The notes: generated from the letters alone by a model not told the origin. DNA of 64,000 nucleotides from Asterias amurensis (GCF_032118995.1 NC_092648.1:23526059-23590058), one strand, 5' to 3'; shown: positions 23,101 to 33,634, counted from the stretch's first letter. A program made the numbers and translations.

Positions 23101-25987
23101 ATTCGATATAATCACAATTAATTAAATTTGACATCACCAGTTTTCAAACTTGAAGTTCAAGTTGTAGACGAGACAGTCATAGCATAAGAGAGGTGTTCTA
23201 ATGACCTATTCGTCTGGTTTTACTCTGAACCTATGGGGTGCAAGACGTCTGAGCTAGGAAATACATCGTGATATTGCGATGTTTAATCGATATCGCGATA
23301 CATTGCGATATAGCGCAATATATCGATATTTCGATTAAAACCAAATCGATCCGATATCGAAATCATTTCCAAATTAATACAGCGATATTTGATAATATCG
23401 TGATATCGCCCAAGCTTAATACAGAGTCACCAGCAAAACACAATGACCATCAAGTGCACTCACCTTTCACTCCAGAATCGACAAAGTGCGTCAGCTGGAA
23501 TTCAGCCGGCCAACGAAGAAGGCTCTCGGCAGCAGGATCCAAGCCCAACTTTCTCGCTCTCTCTGCTAGAGTCGTCTTAGCTCCAGTCTTATACGGGACA
23601 AACTGCAATAAAGTAGAATGATTTCATTATGGTAGAGGGGTCTATGGGAATCTCCTCATCTCCTCATACACTCCACTGAAGCCTGTGCTAGTTCATACTT
23701 CCTGAGAATACAATCTAACTTTGACAGCACAAATTCGCAACAAATAATTCACATTAGTTGACTAGTGCTGAACTTGCAAAACAATTGCTGAGAAACAAGC
23801 CCTGTGGCGTCAACATTTGTTATGGCATTCGGATGAAGTATGAACCGGGCTTTTTTACAACCAATAAATTGGCAACTGTTATCAAGTAAAGTATTTTGGT
23901 TTAACTCTCCAACCCACACTCTGCTGATGACCAGATACTCTAAAGCTTGAGGAGTCCAGTGCTCTTGACCGCTCAGCCACGTCTCGCCTTGATCGGAGAC
24001 ACTTTCAGACATCAGAATGCATTTAGACATCAAGTCAGAAGGGTAAGGGCATTTGTGGTCACTTACCAACACTTTGACTTCCTCAACGGTTTCAGCATTC
24101 TTGAAGGCATTTAGTAGTCTGTCGGTCATTTTCCCACTCTTTTCTATCTGCTTGACTGCAGTTGTTGCTTTGATCTGCACGCTTCTATAAATCACAAAAA
24201 ATTACACATCCAAAATTAAAGGCACTGGGCACTATTGGTTATAAATCGAAATAATTATTAGAATACAAACCTACTTGGTAACAAGCAATGGAGAGCCTGA
24301 AGAAACATAGTTTTTGAGAAAGAAACTAAAATATTTGAATTTGATTTTGAGACCTCAAAATTAAATTTGACGTCCAAATTCAAATTTTCACAGGTTTTTT
24401 ATTATTTGCATATGTTCGGATGCACCAAGTGAGAAGACTGGTCTTTGACAATTACCAAAAGTGTCCAGTGTCTTTAACAACAACAACAACAACAACAACA
24501 AATAAGCACTTTGATCGGTGTTGTCATAACTAGTGAATAATCAACAAAAATATTTGAAAGATTCACACTGTATAGATGAAAAATTCAAAATGTAAGCCTA
24601 CTCAAACGAGTGAATGACCAAATAAGTTGTGAGAAGTTTAACAAAAACCAATTCATCATGTTGGAAAAGAAAAAGAAATATTTAGTAAAGGGTCAGGTAT
24701 TTAAAGCTGCCCTAAGGGTTTTTTTTTAAATCAAAAACCAAGTTTTACTCACTTGAGTTCTTCCAGTTTAGAAACAACTTCTCTGATTTTGTCGGCTTCC
24801 ATGTTGTTAGTTCGTTCCTTCCGATATCGTGCAATAAATGGCACACTGCATCCCTCCTCTACCAGATCGACTACATTTCCTGTCAACAAAGTGCAAGGCA
24901 TTATCAAACAAGCAAAGTCAACACCGTGTGTAATTAGCAATGAAATAATGAAGAATTAACACAAATAGGAATACACCATCAAAGAAACATTACTGACCAT
25001 AAGGCTTCTTAGATTCATGCATGAGCCATTTCTGAGATTCAAACGTTTTGGGGTGAAAATTATCCAAACCGTATTTTTCAAAGAAACCTGTCCCAAAATT
25101 TGTTACATCACATTATCAACAGCTGCAGTGATTATCAAACAAAATGCTAAATTTTCGAGTGACCAATTCTAAGGGCAGTGTCACACATGGCAATTTACAG
25201 GCTACCAGTTCCAGGCAATCTCCAAGAAGAACAGGCATTCGCATTTCAGTTTTCTCACTTTTGCCCCATGGCATAGTAATTTACAGCAAGAACTTAACAG
25301 AATGTATCTTGTGTACTTCTAGAAACTATAAGGCTCCCCCGTGAGCCTTATAGGGGTCTTATATTTTGAGCCTCCTTAACACTATACGTTTTTCAAATCA
25401 GGGAAAAACGTGCGATGCGGCAGAAAAACAACAGTGAGTACTGTTAAATTTCACTTAACAAAGGAAATGCAAGCATTATGAATGTACATTGAGTACATTA
25501 GTATGTGGGGAAAGTTTTGGTAGTGTAGTACAAAAGAAGTTTTAGTTATTGCTGGCTAACGGTCGTAAAACTGTCACCTATAAACGTTGATTTTAAAAAT
25601 GTATAGCATTAAGGAGGCCCAAAATATTAGACCCCTACAAGGCTCACAGGGGAGCCTTATAGTTTCTAGAAGTAGTATCTTGTGCTGCTGAAGTGTTTCT
25701 TGAGCATGCTGAGCAGATAGTTGCCTCCAAGTTGCCTATAAAAATTGCCCTGCGTGACAAGGCCTTACAATAAATACACCTGTACTTTGTAAAAGATTAA
25801 GGAACCTGATTCTTGCACTTACTAACAGCCCAGTATTTCTCATATACACTCTGGGAGAGTAGATCTACTATATTCCAGTTCATCTTAAGTCCACTCGATG
25901 CATCCATCTTGGCTGCAGATGTCGAAGCTCTGTCTTTCTGGGTGTTGTCCATTTTTCTCAAGACATGTAGAATGGAACGATGATTAC
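8187..25987 (-). CDS. SRBD1: S1 RNA-binding domain protein 1 (Tex-like), 19 exons read, 5' coding end unresolved
   Basis: Minus-strand exons: 25987-25823, 25087-24998, 24879-24753, 24184-24067, 23602-23464, 22453-22357, 21680-21548, 20897-20689, 20065-19908, 19481-19391, 18647-18540, 17669-17578, 16836-16754, 12555-12449, 11441-11262, 10655-10485, 9725-9640, 9128-9030, 8470-8187. All junctions are in frame. Counting from the Met at 25952 gives 833 residues. Tex core with [12 protein letters not shown]; YqgF RNase H-like fold at about 370-510 ([42 protein letters not shown]); helix-hairpin-helix region at about 545-600 ([30 protein letters not shown]); a Lys-rich, NLS-like stretch in exon 10655-10485; S1 domain at about 750-825 ([20 protein letters not shown]). 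Human SRBD1 is longer at the N terminus, so upstream coding exons may exist between 26 and 28.3 kb. A strong minus donor at 28250/28249 may end a noncoding first exon. Role by family: nucleic-acid-binding Tex homologue with no established enzymatic activity. Confidence 0.93.
10751..11065. mobile_element. Nested palindromic MITE, about 315 bp
   Basis: An inner near-perfect palindrome (10818-10975; arms beginning CACTGCTAAAAATGG, centre TAGAAAATATTTTCTA) sits inside an outer imperfect inverted repeat (CCTCTCTTA to TAAGAGAGG, sharing a TCATTTTG-type motif). Located in the SRBD1 intron between exons 11441-11262 and 10655-10485. Confidence 0.75.
14397..14786 (-). CDS. 129-codon open frame inside the 3.4-kb transposon
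   Basis: It starts at an ATG at 14786. The N-terminal third is Gln/Arg/Ser-rich. The centre is acidic and polar, and the C-terminal part (ending about 20 codons before the stop) is rich in Leu, Gln and Lys with a heptad-like spacing, as in a coiled coil. No catalytic motif and no family recognised. It may be a surviving exon or a fragment of the element's original protein; its coding status is uncertain. Confidence 0.35.
   Translation of the reverse strand: MSEASSQQRPKMPQRCPNRHTSSSRATMPVNQMAGLLKESRIISQFGESGHDETLFQHLKIAEGREIHVVRLATQKKNKQAVRVQEVSAVKTNLMKQLQQIQADLAALKASTLTKTAERPKCSKNTALS
14851..14929. repeat. 30-bp hairpin inside the 3.4-kb transposon
   Basis: Arms 14851-14880 and 14900-14929 are inverted copies with one or two mismatches (shared core TACTGTGGAGGTTTTGTAAA) around a 19-base loop. 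Confidence 0.75.
16477..16742. repeat. Two degenerate direct repeat units of about 125-130 bp
   Basis: Units at about 16477-16600 and 16609-16742 share GAATGG(G/A)AATAAAA starts, CCTCCCGGTTTTA / CCTGCCGGTTTTA middles and CTTTTAT-CCCTTA ends. Each is also partly self-complementary (TTAAACGGCC and GGCCGTTTAA-like arms). Confidence 0.5.
18011..18365. mobile_element. Foldback MITE, family C, 355 bp
   Basis: Terminal inverted repeat CTTAAAGCCATTGGACACTT at 18011 and its inverse AAGTGTCCAATGGCTTTAAG ending at 18365. Located in an SRBD1 intron. It shares the TTAAAG tip and the GTGTATCACAACTTATAT-like interior with family A but has a distinct terminus. Confidence 0.7.
21225..21516. repeat. Family A MITE, left end truncated
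   Basis: The right end is intact (AGTGTCCAGCGCCTTTAA). The interior includes TCAGAGGGAGGCGTTTCTCA and TTTTGAGTAATAACC. SRBD1 intron. Confidence 0.6.
23033..23427. mobile_element. GGGCGATATC-type MITE (23043-23417) with 10-bp target-site duplication
   Basis: The tips AAGCTTGGGCGATATC and GATATCGCCCAAGCTT are inverted copies. Flanks 23033-23042 and 23418-23427 are both AATACAGAGT. The interior is rich in ATATCG. Element length 375 bp. An 8-10 bp duplication would suit a hAT-type mobiliser, but that assignment is inference. Confidence 0.82.
24216..24477. repeat. Family A MITE, internally deleted
   Basis: The tips TTAAAGGCACTGGGCACTAT and AGTGTCCAGTGTCTTTAA are inverted copies. The interior is shortened to about 260 bp. 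It is followed directly by a CAA repeat (24478-24500). SRBD1 intron. Confidence 0.7.
25304..25684. mobile_element. Foldback MITE (25314-25674) with perfect 10-bp target-site duplication
   Basis: The arms begin TACTTCTAGAAACTATAAGG and close with the inverse ending AGTTTCTAGAAGTA. The flanks 25304-25313 and 25675-25684 are both GTATCTTGTG. Element length 361 bp, in the first visible SRBD1 intron. Confidence 0.82.
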
Positions 25988-26050
25988 CTGTAAAGTTCTG
26001 TAAAATACATACACCTATATTACACCGACACCCTGGGCCTGAAGAGACAT

Positions 26051-26411
26051 TTAAAGGAACACGTTGCCTTGGCTCGGTCGAGTTGGTCTTTGACAGGCGT
26101 TTGCAACCAGTTTTTTTAAATGCATGTGGGTAGAAATATGTTTTTAAAGTAGAATACAGTGACCCACACAAACATGCCTCGAAATTTGACGGTTTTCCTT
26201 TTACCTCATCTACCAATGGCCAACCGTATTATTTCGCACAGTAAAAGGAAAACCACGCAATTTCAAGGCAAACTTGTGTGGATCATTGTATTGTATTTTA
26301 CTTTTAAAACATCTTTCCAACCATGTATTTTATAAAAAAGGGTTACATTTACAAACGCTGTTTAAAGACCAACTCGTCCGATCATAGATAATGGACCAAC
26401 TCGTCCGATTT
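26051..26411. mobile_element. Foldback MITE family D, right tip missing
   Basis: The left tip TTAAAGGAACACGTTGCCTT and an inverted interior matching the complete copy at 41299-41687. The expected right tip is absent and the family A MITE at 26411 begins there instead. Confidence 0.65.
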
Positions 26412-26815
26412 AAAGGCAGTGGACACTCTTGGTAATTACTCAAAATTGTTATCATCATAAAACCTCATTTGGTAAAAAGCAATGGGGTGAGGTTGATAGT
26501 GGTTGATAGAGGTTGATAAAACGTTGTGAGAAACGGCTCACTCTGAAGAAAGAAATAATTTTCCACAAATTTGATTTCGAGACCGTAAGTTTAGAATTTG
26601 AGGTATCAAAATCAAGCATCTGAAAGCACACAACTTCGTGTGACAAGGGTGTTTTTTTCTTCCATAGTTATCTTGCAACTCCGATGACCAATCAAGCTCA
26701 AATTTTCACAGGTGTGCTATTTTATGCATATGAGATACACCAAGTGAGAAGACTGGTCTTTGACAATTACTGGTCTTTGACAATTACCGATACTACTGGG
26801 ATGTCCATTGTCTTA
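26411..26815. repeat. Family A MITE with small internal duplication
   Basis: The left tip TTAAAGGCAGTGGACACTC begins at about 26411. The right part repeats ACTGGTCTTTGACAATTAC twice in tandem before a degraded tip. Confidence 0.6.
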
Positions 26816-27229
26816 TGTGTATGCATATTGACCCCATTGGTCGACATCACGAGGTCAAACGTTTGAACTCTGGAAGTGCAAGTGGGGTGGGGGGGGGTTG
26901 TTATTGGTGGGGGGTGGGGGGTGACATGGGTTTATTTTGGATGTACGCTACATACAGGGGGCCAATTCTGTGGCAGCAATGGAAAAGTTTCCGTATGGCG
27001 CCACCACTTTTTCATTCGAATAGTATCTTCTTTACCTCAATAGTCAATGAGTATTCCTTTTTCTGGTCCTTGCTCCATGCTATAATAATATTTTACACCA
27101 CATTATTTCCAGAAAAGTCTTGGGTTAAATTTCCATATCCATAATCATAATCCTGCCACCACTTTTTCACTCATTTTTTTTTTACTGAGGCTGAGCCTCC
27201 CTGCCCGTTGAGGTAAATTACTAATTAGT

Positions 27230-27408
27230 CTGGGGTGGATTTCACAAAGGTAGTCCTAACTTAGGACTAGTCCTAGGCAATGCTAAGAGATAGGACCAGT
27301 CCTAAGTTAGGACGAGTTACTGGTCCTAACTTAGGACCAGTCCTATCTCTATTAGCATTGCCTAGGAGCAGTCCTAAGTTAGGACTACCTTTGTGAAATC
27401 CACCCCAG
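27230..27408. mobile_element. Long-palindrome MITE, 179 bp
   Basis: Nearly the whole element is one palindrome. The outer arms are CTGGGGTGGATTTCACAAAG and its inverse. The inner arms repeat TCCTAACTTAGGAC-type half-sites several times. It lies at the edge of the GC-rich candidate promoter of SRBD1. Confidence 0.78.
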
Positions 27409-28286
27409 GTTAGATTGTATCGAATGAAAAAGTGGTGGCGTGACTGATAGGGCCTACGGAAACTTTCTGGACATACCTACAATGTATCACGTGAAAGGGC
27501 TCATTTTGAGAAAGAGCATGCTTTGAACTTTCCCTCCTTCGACTCGGCCTCTCAATTCGTAGTGGTACACACCCGGCGGCCGCCGCGGTTGGTTGGACGG
27601 GGACGGACGGCGGAACGAGGACGCGCGCACGGACGACGTGAATCGCATGTGTCAAAAACTGTGCGCCATTTAATTTAACGCCCTCTACGATGATTCCTTC
27701 TAACGTTTCAAAACAAACGCAACCTCATCCCTTCGCTCGGACCAGGCGGCCAGCCAGGCATACTGGGGACGAGCGAACATCATCCAAAGTGGTGTACGAT
27801 CTCTCCGCGCCATTTTCTTTATTTTCCAAGAATGCCTTCTACTCACTAGAATTAGCAACCCAGCTCACAGTCACAGAGGAAAATTTGCTATGAAATATAC
27901 CTAAAAGCATAGTAATAAAAGACATAAAGTTAGAAAGAGACAGTCACGAAAAGGTAAGTTTATAAATAATTTTTGTCAATTTATAATGAAAATTAATATA
28001 GTAAATACAATAGTTATAGTGACGCTCCGTCGAGGCTGATCGAAAAAAAAGAAGTCCCAAACTCCCAACCCAAACATGCCAAGCAACACAAGCACTCACT
28101 GCAGCGCCATTCAAAAAAGCGGCGCGAAAAGAGGGTTGATTTCGACGGAATTGACCACTATTTCGCCCAAAATTTAACAGTGTTTACAAATCAATTACCC
28201 ACAAAACACGACTGAGTAAATATTTCCCGAAATAAATGACAAAACTCACCTGCAATATATTAATTAATATTTATAAATTATACTTA

Positions 28287-29007
28287 TAGTTGCGATAAGG
28301 TATCACTCCTCCCGACGGCCGGATGCTTACCAGATTCTTTCGAGCGGGAAATGACAATCTGGTCCAACGCCTTTAATTTTGACAGCTAGTCACCAGATTT
28401 GCCCCATTTTTACCAGTTTCAAAATCCATGACACAAATTCAAAGGGCACGAACTTAATCTTCAACTCAATCGTCAATGACAAAAACGCCGTTGTCAATAA
28501 TGGCATTGAGAAATTATTTTTGAAGAAAAAGGACAAAAACTTACCAGATCCCGAAGTGAATTCCCAGGTTAAGGTTTTATATTTTGAACCTCTCGCATCG
28601 CTTTGCAAATGCTTTATTTTTCGGTTGGACTAAAGCATTCTGTGAATGGGGTGTTGCAATGCAGTGCGTGCGTGCTGTCTATACATTGCCCGCGGTTCAC
28701 TCATTATAATTATGGCACGCACGCACTGCAGCACTGCCTTGCATCACCCGGAATCTAGTAAGATTTGTCCCTTTTTCTTCAAAAATATTTTCTCAATTGT
28801 GTTTTGAGCGTTCATTAGACATTACGAATTAAGTTTGTGCCCTTAAAATTTGTGTCATGATTTTTGAAAGTGTTAAAAATGGGGCAAATCTGGTGACTTA
28901 CTGTTGAAATTATATGTGTTTGAACAAATTGTCATTTGCCGCTCGAGAAAATCTCGTAACCCTCTGGGCTGGCGGCCGTCGGGAGGAGGGCTATGTTATC
29001 GCAACTA
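28287..29007. mobile_element. Foldback element, about 720 bp, with arms of about 300 bp
   Basis: The tips TAGTTGCGATAA and TTATCGCAACTA are inverted. Inner matches include CTCCTCCCGACGGCC with GGCCGTCGGGAGGAG, and ATTTGCCCCATTTTTA with its inverse at about 28880-28900. The centre holds GCAGTGCGTGCGTGC and GCACGCACGCACTGC. No coding frame explains it. Confidence 0.78.
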
Positions 29008-29247
29008 GAGTTGTTGAGGTCTTCAACTTATTAAGGTTGTGACCCATTGATTGTATTATATTATTAAAATCATCAAAATAAATCCTCACTTCACCATTTT
29101 GTGCCTATTTGAAAGCTCACTGGGACACTCACACTGCTGTGTGGTACATTTTGTATTGGAATAATATTTTGGGGTTGCACAGCTAGCCTTTGCCAGCAAG
29201 TAGCAACCTTCATGTTAACCGTCTGCATCATTTATGTTTCATTTTCA

Positions 29248-31358
29248 GTTGTCTTGATTGATACTGATCCACCATGCCTCGTGTTGGGACCCCAGTTAAG
29301 TCAAGAGGAGTTTCTTGTGCGGTTCATGGTTGTGAAAGTCGTTTCTACAAACAGAATATGTCAAGGTCTCCGTTCCATTTTTTTCCATATCCAGCTAAAC
29401 ACAAACTTCGAGACAGGTGGTGTTTAAAAATAAAAAAAAACCATGATGGTAACAAATTTTATAGAAAGGACATTTTCGTTTGTAATCTGCACTTCAAAGC
29501 AGAGGATTTTACGAGGTCTCTCACAGGCAAATTGAAACTCATCCCTGGTGCTGAGCCAATAAATGTTACTGCTGAGACAAAGTCACAGAGAAAAGAAATG
29601 GTTCCTCAAGGGAGTACAGATGATCATGCTGATTCGTGTGTGGAGATGAATGGCAACCAACCACTCGATGATGGACAAAGCGTTGCTGGTGAAAAGGATA
29701 AATTGAATAATGAACTACAGACAGATACTGACTGTTTAGAAGCACAGGGGAAAAAAATAGTTCCTCCAAGATCTTCTTTGCAAAAAAAATCAACAAATAA
29801 GAGGAGAAATACAGATGCTGATTCCCATGTGAAGATGAATGGCAACCAACCACTCGATGATGGACAAAGCGTTGCTGGTGAAAAGGATAAATTGAATAAT
29901 GAACTGCAGACAGATACTGACTGTTTAGAAGCACAGGGGAAAAAAATAATCCCTCCAAGATCTTCTCTGAAAAAAAAATCAACAACTAAGAGGAGAAATA
30001 CAGATGCTGATTCCCATGTGAAGATGAATGGCAACCAACCACTCGACGGACAAAGCGTTGCTGGTGAAAAGGATAAATTGAATAATGAACTGCAGACAGA
30101 TACTGACTGTTTAGAAGCACAGGGGAAAAAAATAATCCCTCCAAGATCTTCTCTGAACAAAAAATCAACAAATAAGAGGAGAAATACAGATGCTGATTCC
30201 CATGTGAAGATGAATGGCAACCAACCACTCGATGATGGACAATGCACTGTTGATGCAAAGGATAAATTGAATAATGAATTGAAGGCAGAGAATGCCCGCT
30301 TAAGAGCACAGGTCTCTAAGCTAGAAAGATCGTTTAATAGGGCGAAAATTGAAAAATATGAACAAAGTAAGTTCATCAACACTTTGGAAAAAGATGACTC
30401 CCTAACAAAACATCATACTGGATTTCCAACTTTTTCTCTGCTCCTGGCTATGCTTTCCTTTTTGGACCCGGAAATAAACATGATGATGTACTCTTCAAAT
30501 ACATGTGTGAGATCTGAGGATGCAATCGATTTTGACCACAACTACGCAGGTGCTAAAGAAACTCAAAATAAACCTGAGATAAGACCTGATCTGACATCTA
30601 CAGAACAATTTATCTTAGTGCTATGTAGACTAAGGCAGGGTTTTTCCTTGAAACATTTGGGATATCTGTTTGGTATTTCGGAATCCACTGTCGGTAGCTA
30701 TGTTAGCCGCTGGATTAATTTCATGTACGACAGACTTACAGTACTGTCCATTTGGCCTAGCAAAGACGCTGTCCTGAAAAATATGCCACAGATTTTCAGA
30801 GATAAATATCCAGACACGAGGGTTGTTCTTGGTTGTTCAGAAATCTGTGCAGAGGTGCCAGATTCTGTGACTCAACAAAGCATTTACAAGCATCATGTCT
30901 CATACAAAAGCCTCCTGGGGGTTGCTCCAAGGGGTGAAATAACATTCGTCAGTAAGCTCCAGCCTGCATCCGTGTCCAAAAGGGAACTAGTCATCAGAAG
31001 TGGTTTCCTTAATCCAAGTTTGTTTAAAGAAGATGATGTTGTAATGACCGACCAGGGTTTTACTATTGAGGATCTGCTGGAACCTATGAATGTAAAACTT
31101 GACACCCCTGCTTTCCTTAAAGGGAGAGGGCAGTTTAAAACTCAAGAGACCCATAAAACACAACACATGGAAGCAGAGAGAATTCATGTGGAAAGGGCCA
31201 TCGACAATGTTAAACAATTTCGAATTTTGGACAGCCCTATAGATGGGTCCTTACACGAGTCCTTGAACCAAATCTGGACGGTTTGTTGTTTATTGACTCA
31301 TTTCTATAAAGTTACCGGTAGTAAGAAGGATTTTAATAGTTGTATTTCTTATCATTAA
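29248..31358 (+). CDS. THAP zinc-finger / DDE transposase-like protein, 694 residues, single coding exon
   Basis: The coding start ATG at 29274 is in a good context (CCACC before ATG). A 3' acceptor (TTTTCAG) ends at 29247, so there is probably an upstream noncoding exon. THAP C2CH finger: Cys15, Cys20, Cys70, His73, with Pro38, Trp49 and Phe79 conserved, implying DNA binding. Residues about 117-330 are four imperfect repeats of about 63 residues (each with KMNGNQPLDDGQ and EKDKLNNEL), then a short coiled coil. A helix-turn-helix (LGYLFGISESTVGSYV) follows at about 463-480, then a DDE_Tnp_4-like nuclease domain of HARBI1/THAP-transposon type to the C terminus. Asp593 (VMTDQGF) and Glu640 (HVERAI) fit the second and third catalytic residues. 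The expected first Asp is Gly520 (VVLGCSEI). It may be a degenerate transposase or a host-recruited DNA-binding gene. No terminal repeats were recognised around it. Confidence 0.87.
29624..30260 (+). repeat. Coding minisatellite in the THAP gene, unit about 186-189 bp
   Basis: Unit starts (GATGCTGATTC) at about 29624, 29814, 30003 and 30189. The units are highly similar, differ by single bases and one 3-bp deletion (DDG to DG), and keep the reading frame. The fourth unit is partial and diverges after GGACAATGCACTG. Confidence 0.85.
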
Positions 31359-31435
31359 AAGTAAAATGGATGACTACATCATGGAGGAAGTATGACTACA
31401 TGTAGGATTTGAAACTTTGCATGTTGGAAATACGA

Positions 31436-31690
31436 TGTAGAAAGGTTTGCGGTATACCATGTAATGACTATCTGTAATGAGTTGCGGTGGTTCTGAAAGG
31501 AACCGTTGGTTTCAACTCGACGATTCGATCAGTCTGCTCTGATCGTCCTCTGGAGAAGAAAAAAAGAAAAGAAAGAGGATCAGAGCGAGGGTCAGAGCAT
31601 ACTGATCGAAGTGTTAGTTGAAACCAACGGTTCTTTTCAGAACCACCCCAACTCATTAGAGATAGTCATTACATGGTGTTACCGCAATCC
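31436..31690. mobile_element. Foldback MITE family E, copy 1
   Basis: The arms share GAACCGTTGGTTTCAACT and its inverse, plus CATGTAATGACTATC and GATAGTCATTACATG. The centre carries CTGATCG motifs and a purine-rich loop. Confidence 0.75.
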
Positions 31691-32043
31691 TTTCTATATA
31701 CGTTGTAGACAGTTAAAGAAAGTGTTCAAAAATACAGCAAGATTGGATATATTTATTTTTATTCTCTTTAATATGATAAATCAATATGATTTTTGTTTCA
31801 AAAATTAAGTTCCCCCCTAAACACATTAATTTTCAATGAAGGGAATGAAATAAATATGTTGGCAGATTGATCAGATAATGAAATTACATTAATAATTATT
31901 ACGAATAAGTTACATTTATATTTCAATCATAACTTTTTGAATGGCAATAATAATGTGCTCAATGTCTTAAAGGGACTGGGTACTTTTTGTAGGACGGGAC
32001 ATAACACACAATTTAAGCTTACATGTTTTGAAGAAAATGTAGA

Positions 32044-32335
32044 ATTTGAAACTTTGCATGGTGGAAATACGATATGGAAAGGTGTTTGGTAACGCCATGT
32101 AAGGACTTGCTCTAAATGAGTAGCATTTGTTCTGAAAAGAATTGGTTGGTTTCGCCTCAACGTTTTGATCAGTATGCTCTGATCTTCTTCTGGAGAAAGA
32201 GTCCAAACTTTAGGGTCCAGTGACACCCGGAGCATACTGACCAAAACATCAAGTTGAAACCAACGGTTCTTTTCAGAACCACCCCAACTCATTTAGAGAG
32301 TCATTATTACATAGTGTTTCTCAAACCTTTCTATA
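32044..32335. mobile_element. Foldback MITE family E, copy 2
   Basis: Same arm structure as the copy at 31436, including CATACTGA/TCAGTATG pairs and the right-arm CCACCCCAACTCATTTAGAG. The left arm is more diverged. A solo right arm of the same family is at about 41135-41240, and a divergent relative lies at about 45270-45370. Confidence 0.7.
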
Positions 32336-32609
32336 AGATAATAATGGTAGAAACCTTCCCTTAAAATGTTACTTTGATATTTTTGTTTTTTAGAAATGAG
32401 TAAAACAAGTTGGCTAAACACACAATTATTTTAGCATGTAAAATGTATTTGCCAGCATCTCTAATTCTCATTTACAATTTTATTTAGCAGGACTTCTTTC
32501 TGCTAAAAAAAATTGTAAATGAAAATTAGAGATGAAAACTATTTTTGTGACACTGTTTTACTAATTTCTCAAAAACTGAATCATCTCAGCAACTTAAGCA
32601 AGTACTATT

Positions 32610-32957
32610 TTAAAGGCACTGGATACTATTGGTAATTGTCAAAGACTAGTTGTCACAGTTGGTGTGTCTCAACATATGCATATATAATAACATAGAAAAT
32701 TTGAGCTCAATTGGTGGTCAAAGTTGCGAGATAATAATGAGAGAGAAAAAAGTTGTGTGCTTTCGGATGCTTGATTTCGAGAACTCATTCTAAATCTGAG
32801 GTCTCAAAATCAAATTCCTGGAAAATTACTGTTTTCTCGAAAACTACATTACTTCAGAGGGAGCCGTTTCTCACAATGTTTTACAATATCGTTACCAAGT
32901 AAGGTTTTATGCTAATAATTATTTTGAGTAATTACCAATATTGTCCACTGCCTTTAA
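32610..32957. mobile_element. Family A MITE, 348 bp
   Basis: The tips TTAAAGGCACTGGATACTAT and the inverse TTGTCCACTGCCTTTAA. Interior with GAGGTCTCAAAATCAAATTC and GGGAGCCGTTTCTCACAATG. Confidence 0.75.
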
Positions 32958-33280
32958 GGGAAGCTGTCTATTTGCAAACCCTGTAAGGTAAATCTGTGGA
33001 TTGTCATACACAAAGTACCCAACTAGTGAAGCATGAGTCACAATGGAATTGTCCCTATTGTACTAAGTACAGTATACATGTCAGTTACCCTAGCTCACAT
33101 GGCTGTACAAAAGTATGGTCCCCACTGATGAAGACCAAGTAGTACATGTATCAATGGACCAAGAGTATCTTAAAGGGGCAGTACATTATAAATCTTACAA
33201 TAAACATAACCTTAATGTAGGGCATTGATGTCCTGGAAACTGCAGTAATATGAGTTGTGACCTTTCGCATAAATTATAGA

Positions 33281-33634
33281 CATGGACACAGTTGGTAATT
33301 GTCAAAGACCCCAGTATTCTCACTTGATGTATCCAAACATATATGCATAAAATAACAAATAGGAAGAACATTTTTGGACTCAATTTGTCATCGAGGTTGA
33401 AAGAAAAGAATGAAAGAAAAAACGTAATTTTCACACACATTTGTGTGCTTTTAAATGCAATAAGTATTGTAATATGTGAGAAATTACCTCATTTAATTTT
33501 GTTTATTTCATTACTTCAGAAGGAGCCATTTCTCACACTGCTTTATACTACATGTATCAACAGCTCTCCATTACTTAGTTAGTTTTGATGCTAACAATTA
33601 GTTTTAGTCATTACCAAAAGTGTCCATGCCTTAA
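33281..33634. repeat. Family A MITE, diverged
   Basis: Degraded tips (ATGGACACAGTTGGTAATTG and AAAAGTGTCCATGCCTTA) and the interior CAGAAGGAGCCATTTCTCAC. Confidence 0.6.

Larger units (their letters stand above)
25988..29247. other. Region between SRBD1 visible 5' end and the THAP gene
   Basis: Probably holds the SRBD1 promoter and first exon(s). A GC-rich, CpG-rich stretch lies at about 27560-27800, and a strong minus-strand donor (TTGCAG then GTGAGT) has its exon end at 28250. Repeats: family D MITE, family A MITE (26411-26815), palindrome 27230-27408 and foldback 28287-29007. No reliable coding exon identified. Confidence 0.5.

Noticed and set aside
24753..24959. Plus-strand frame opposite SRBD1 exon 24879-24753
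   Set aside because: Shadow of the coding exon on the other strand, which matches the Tex family.
29624..30382. 252-codon open frame antisense to the THAP gene
   Set aside because: It is the reverse reading of the coding minisatellite, whose unit length is a multiple of three. The plus-strand protein has recognisable domains and explains the region.
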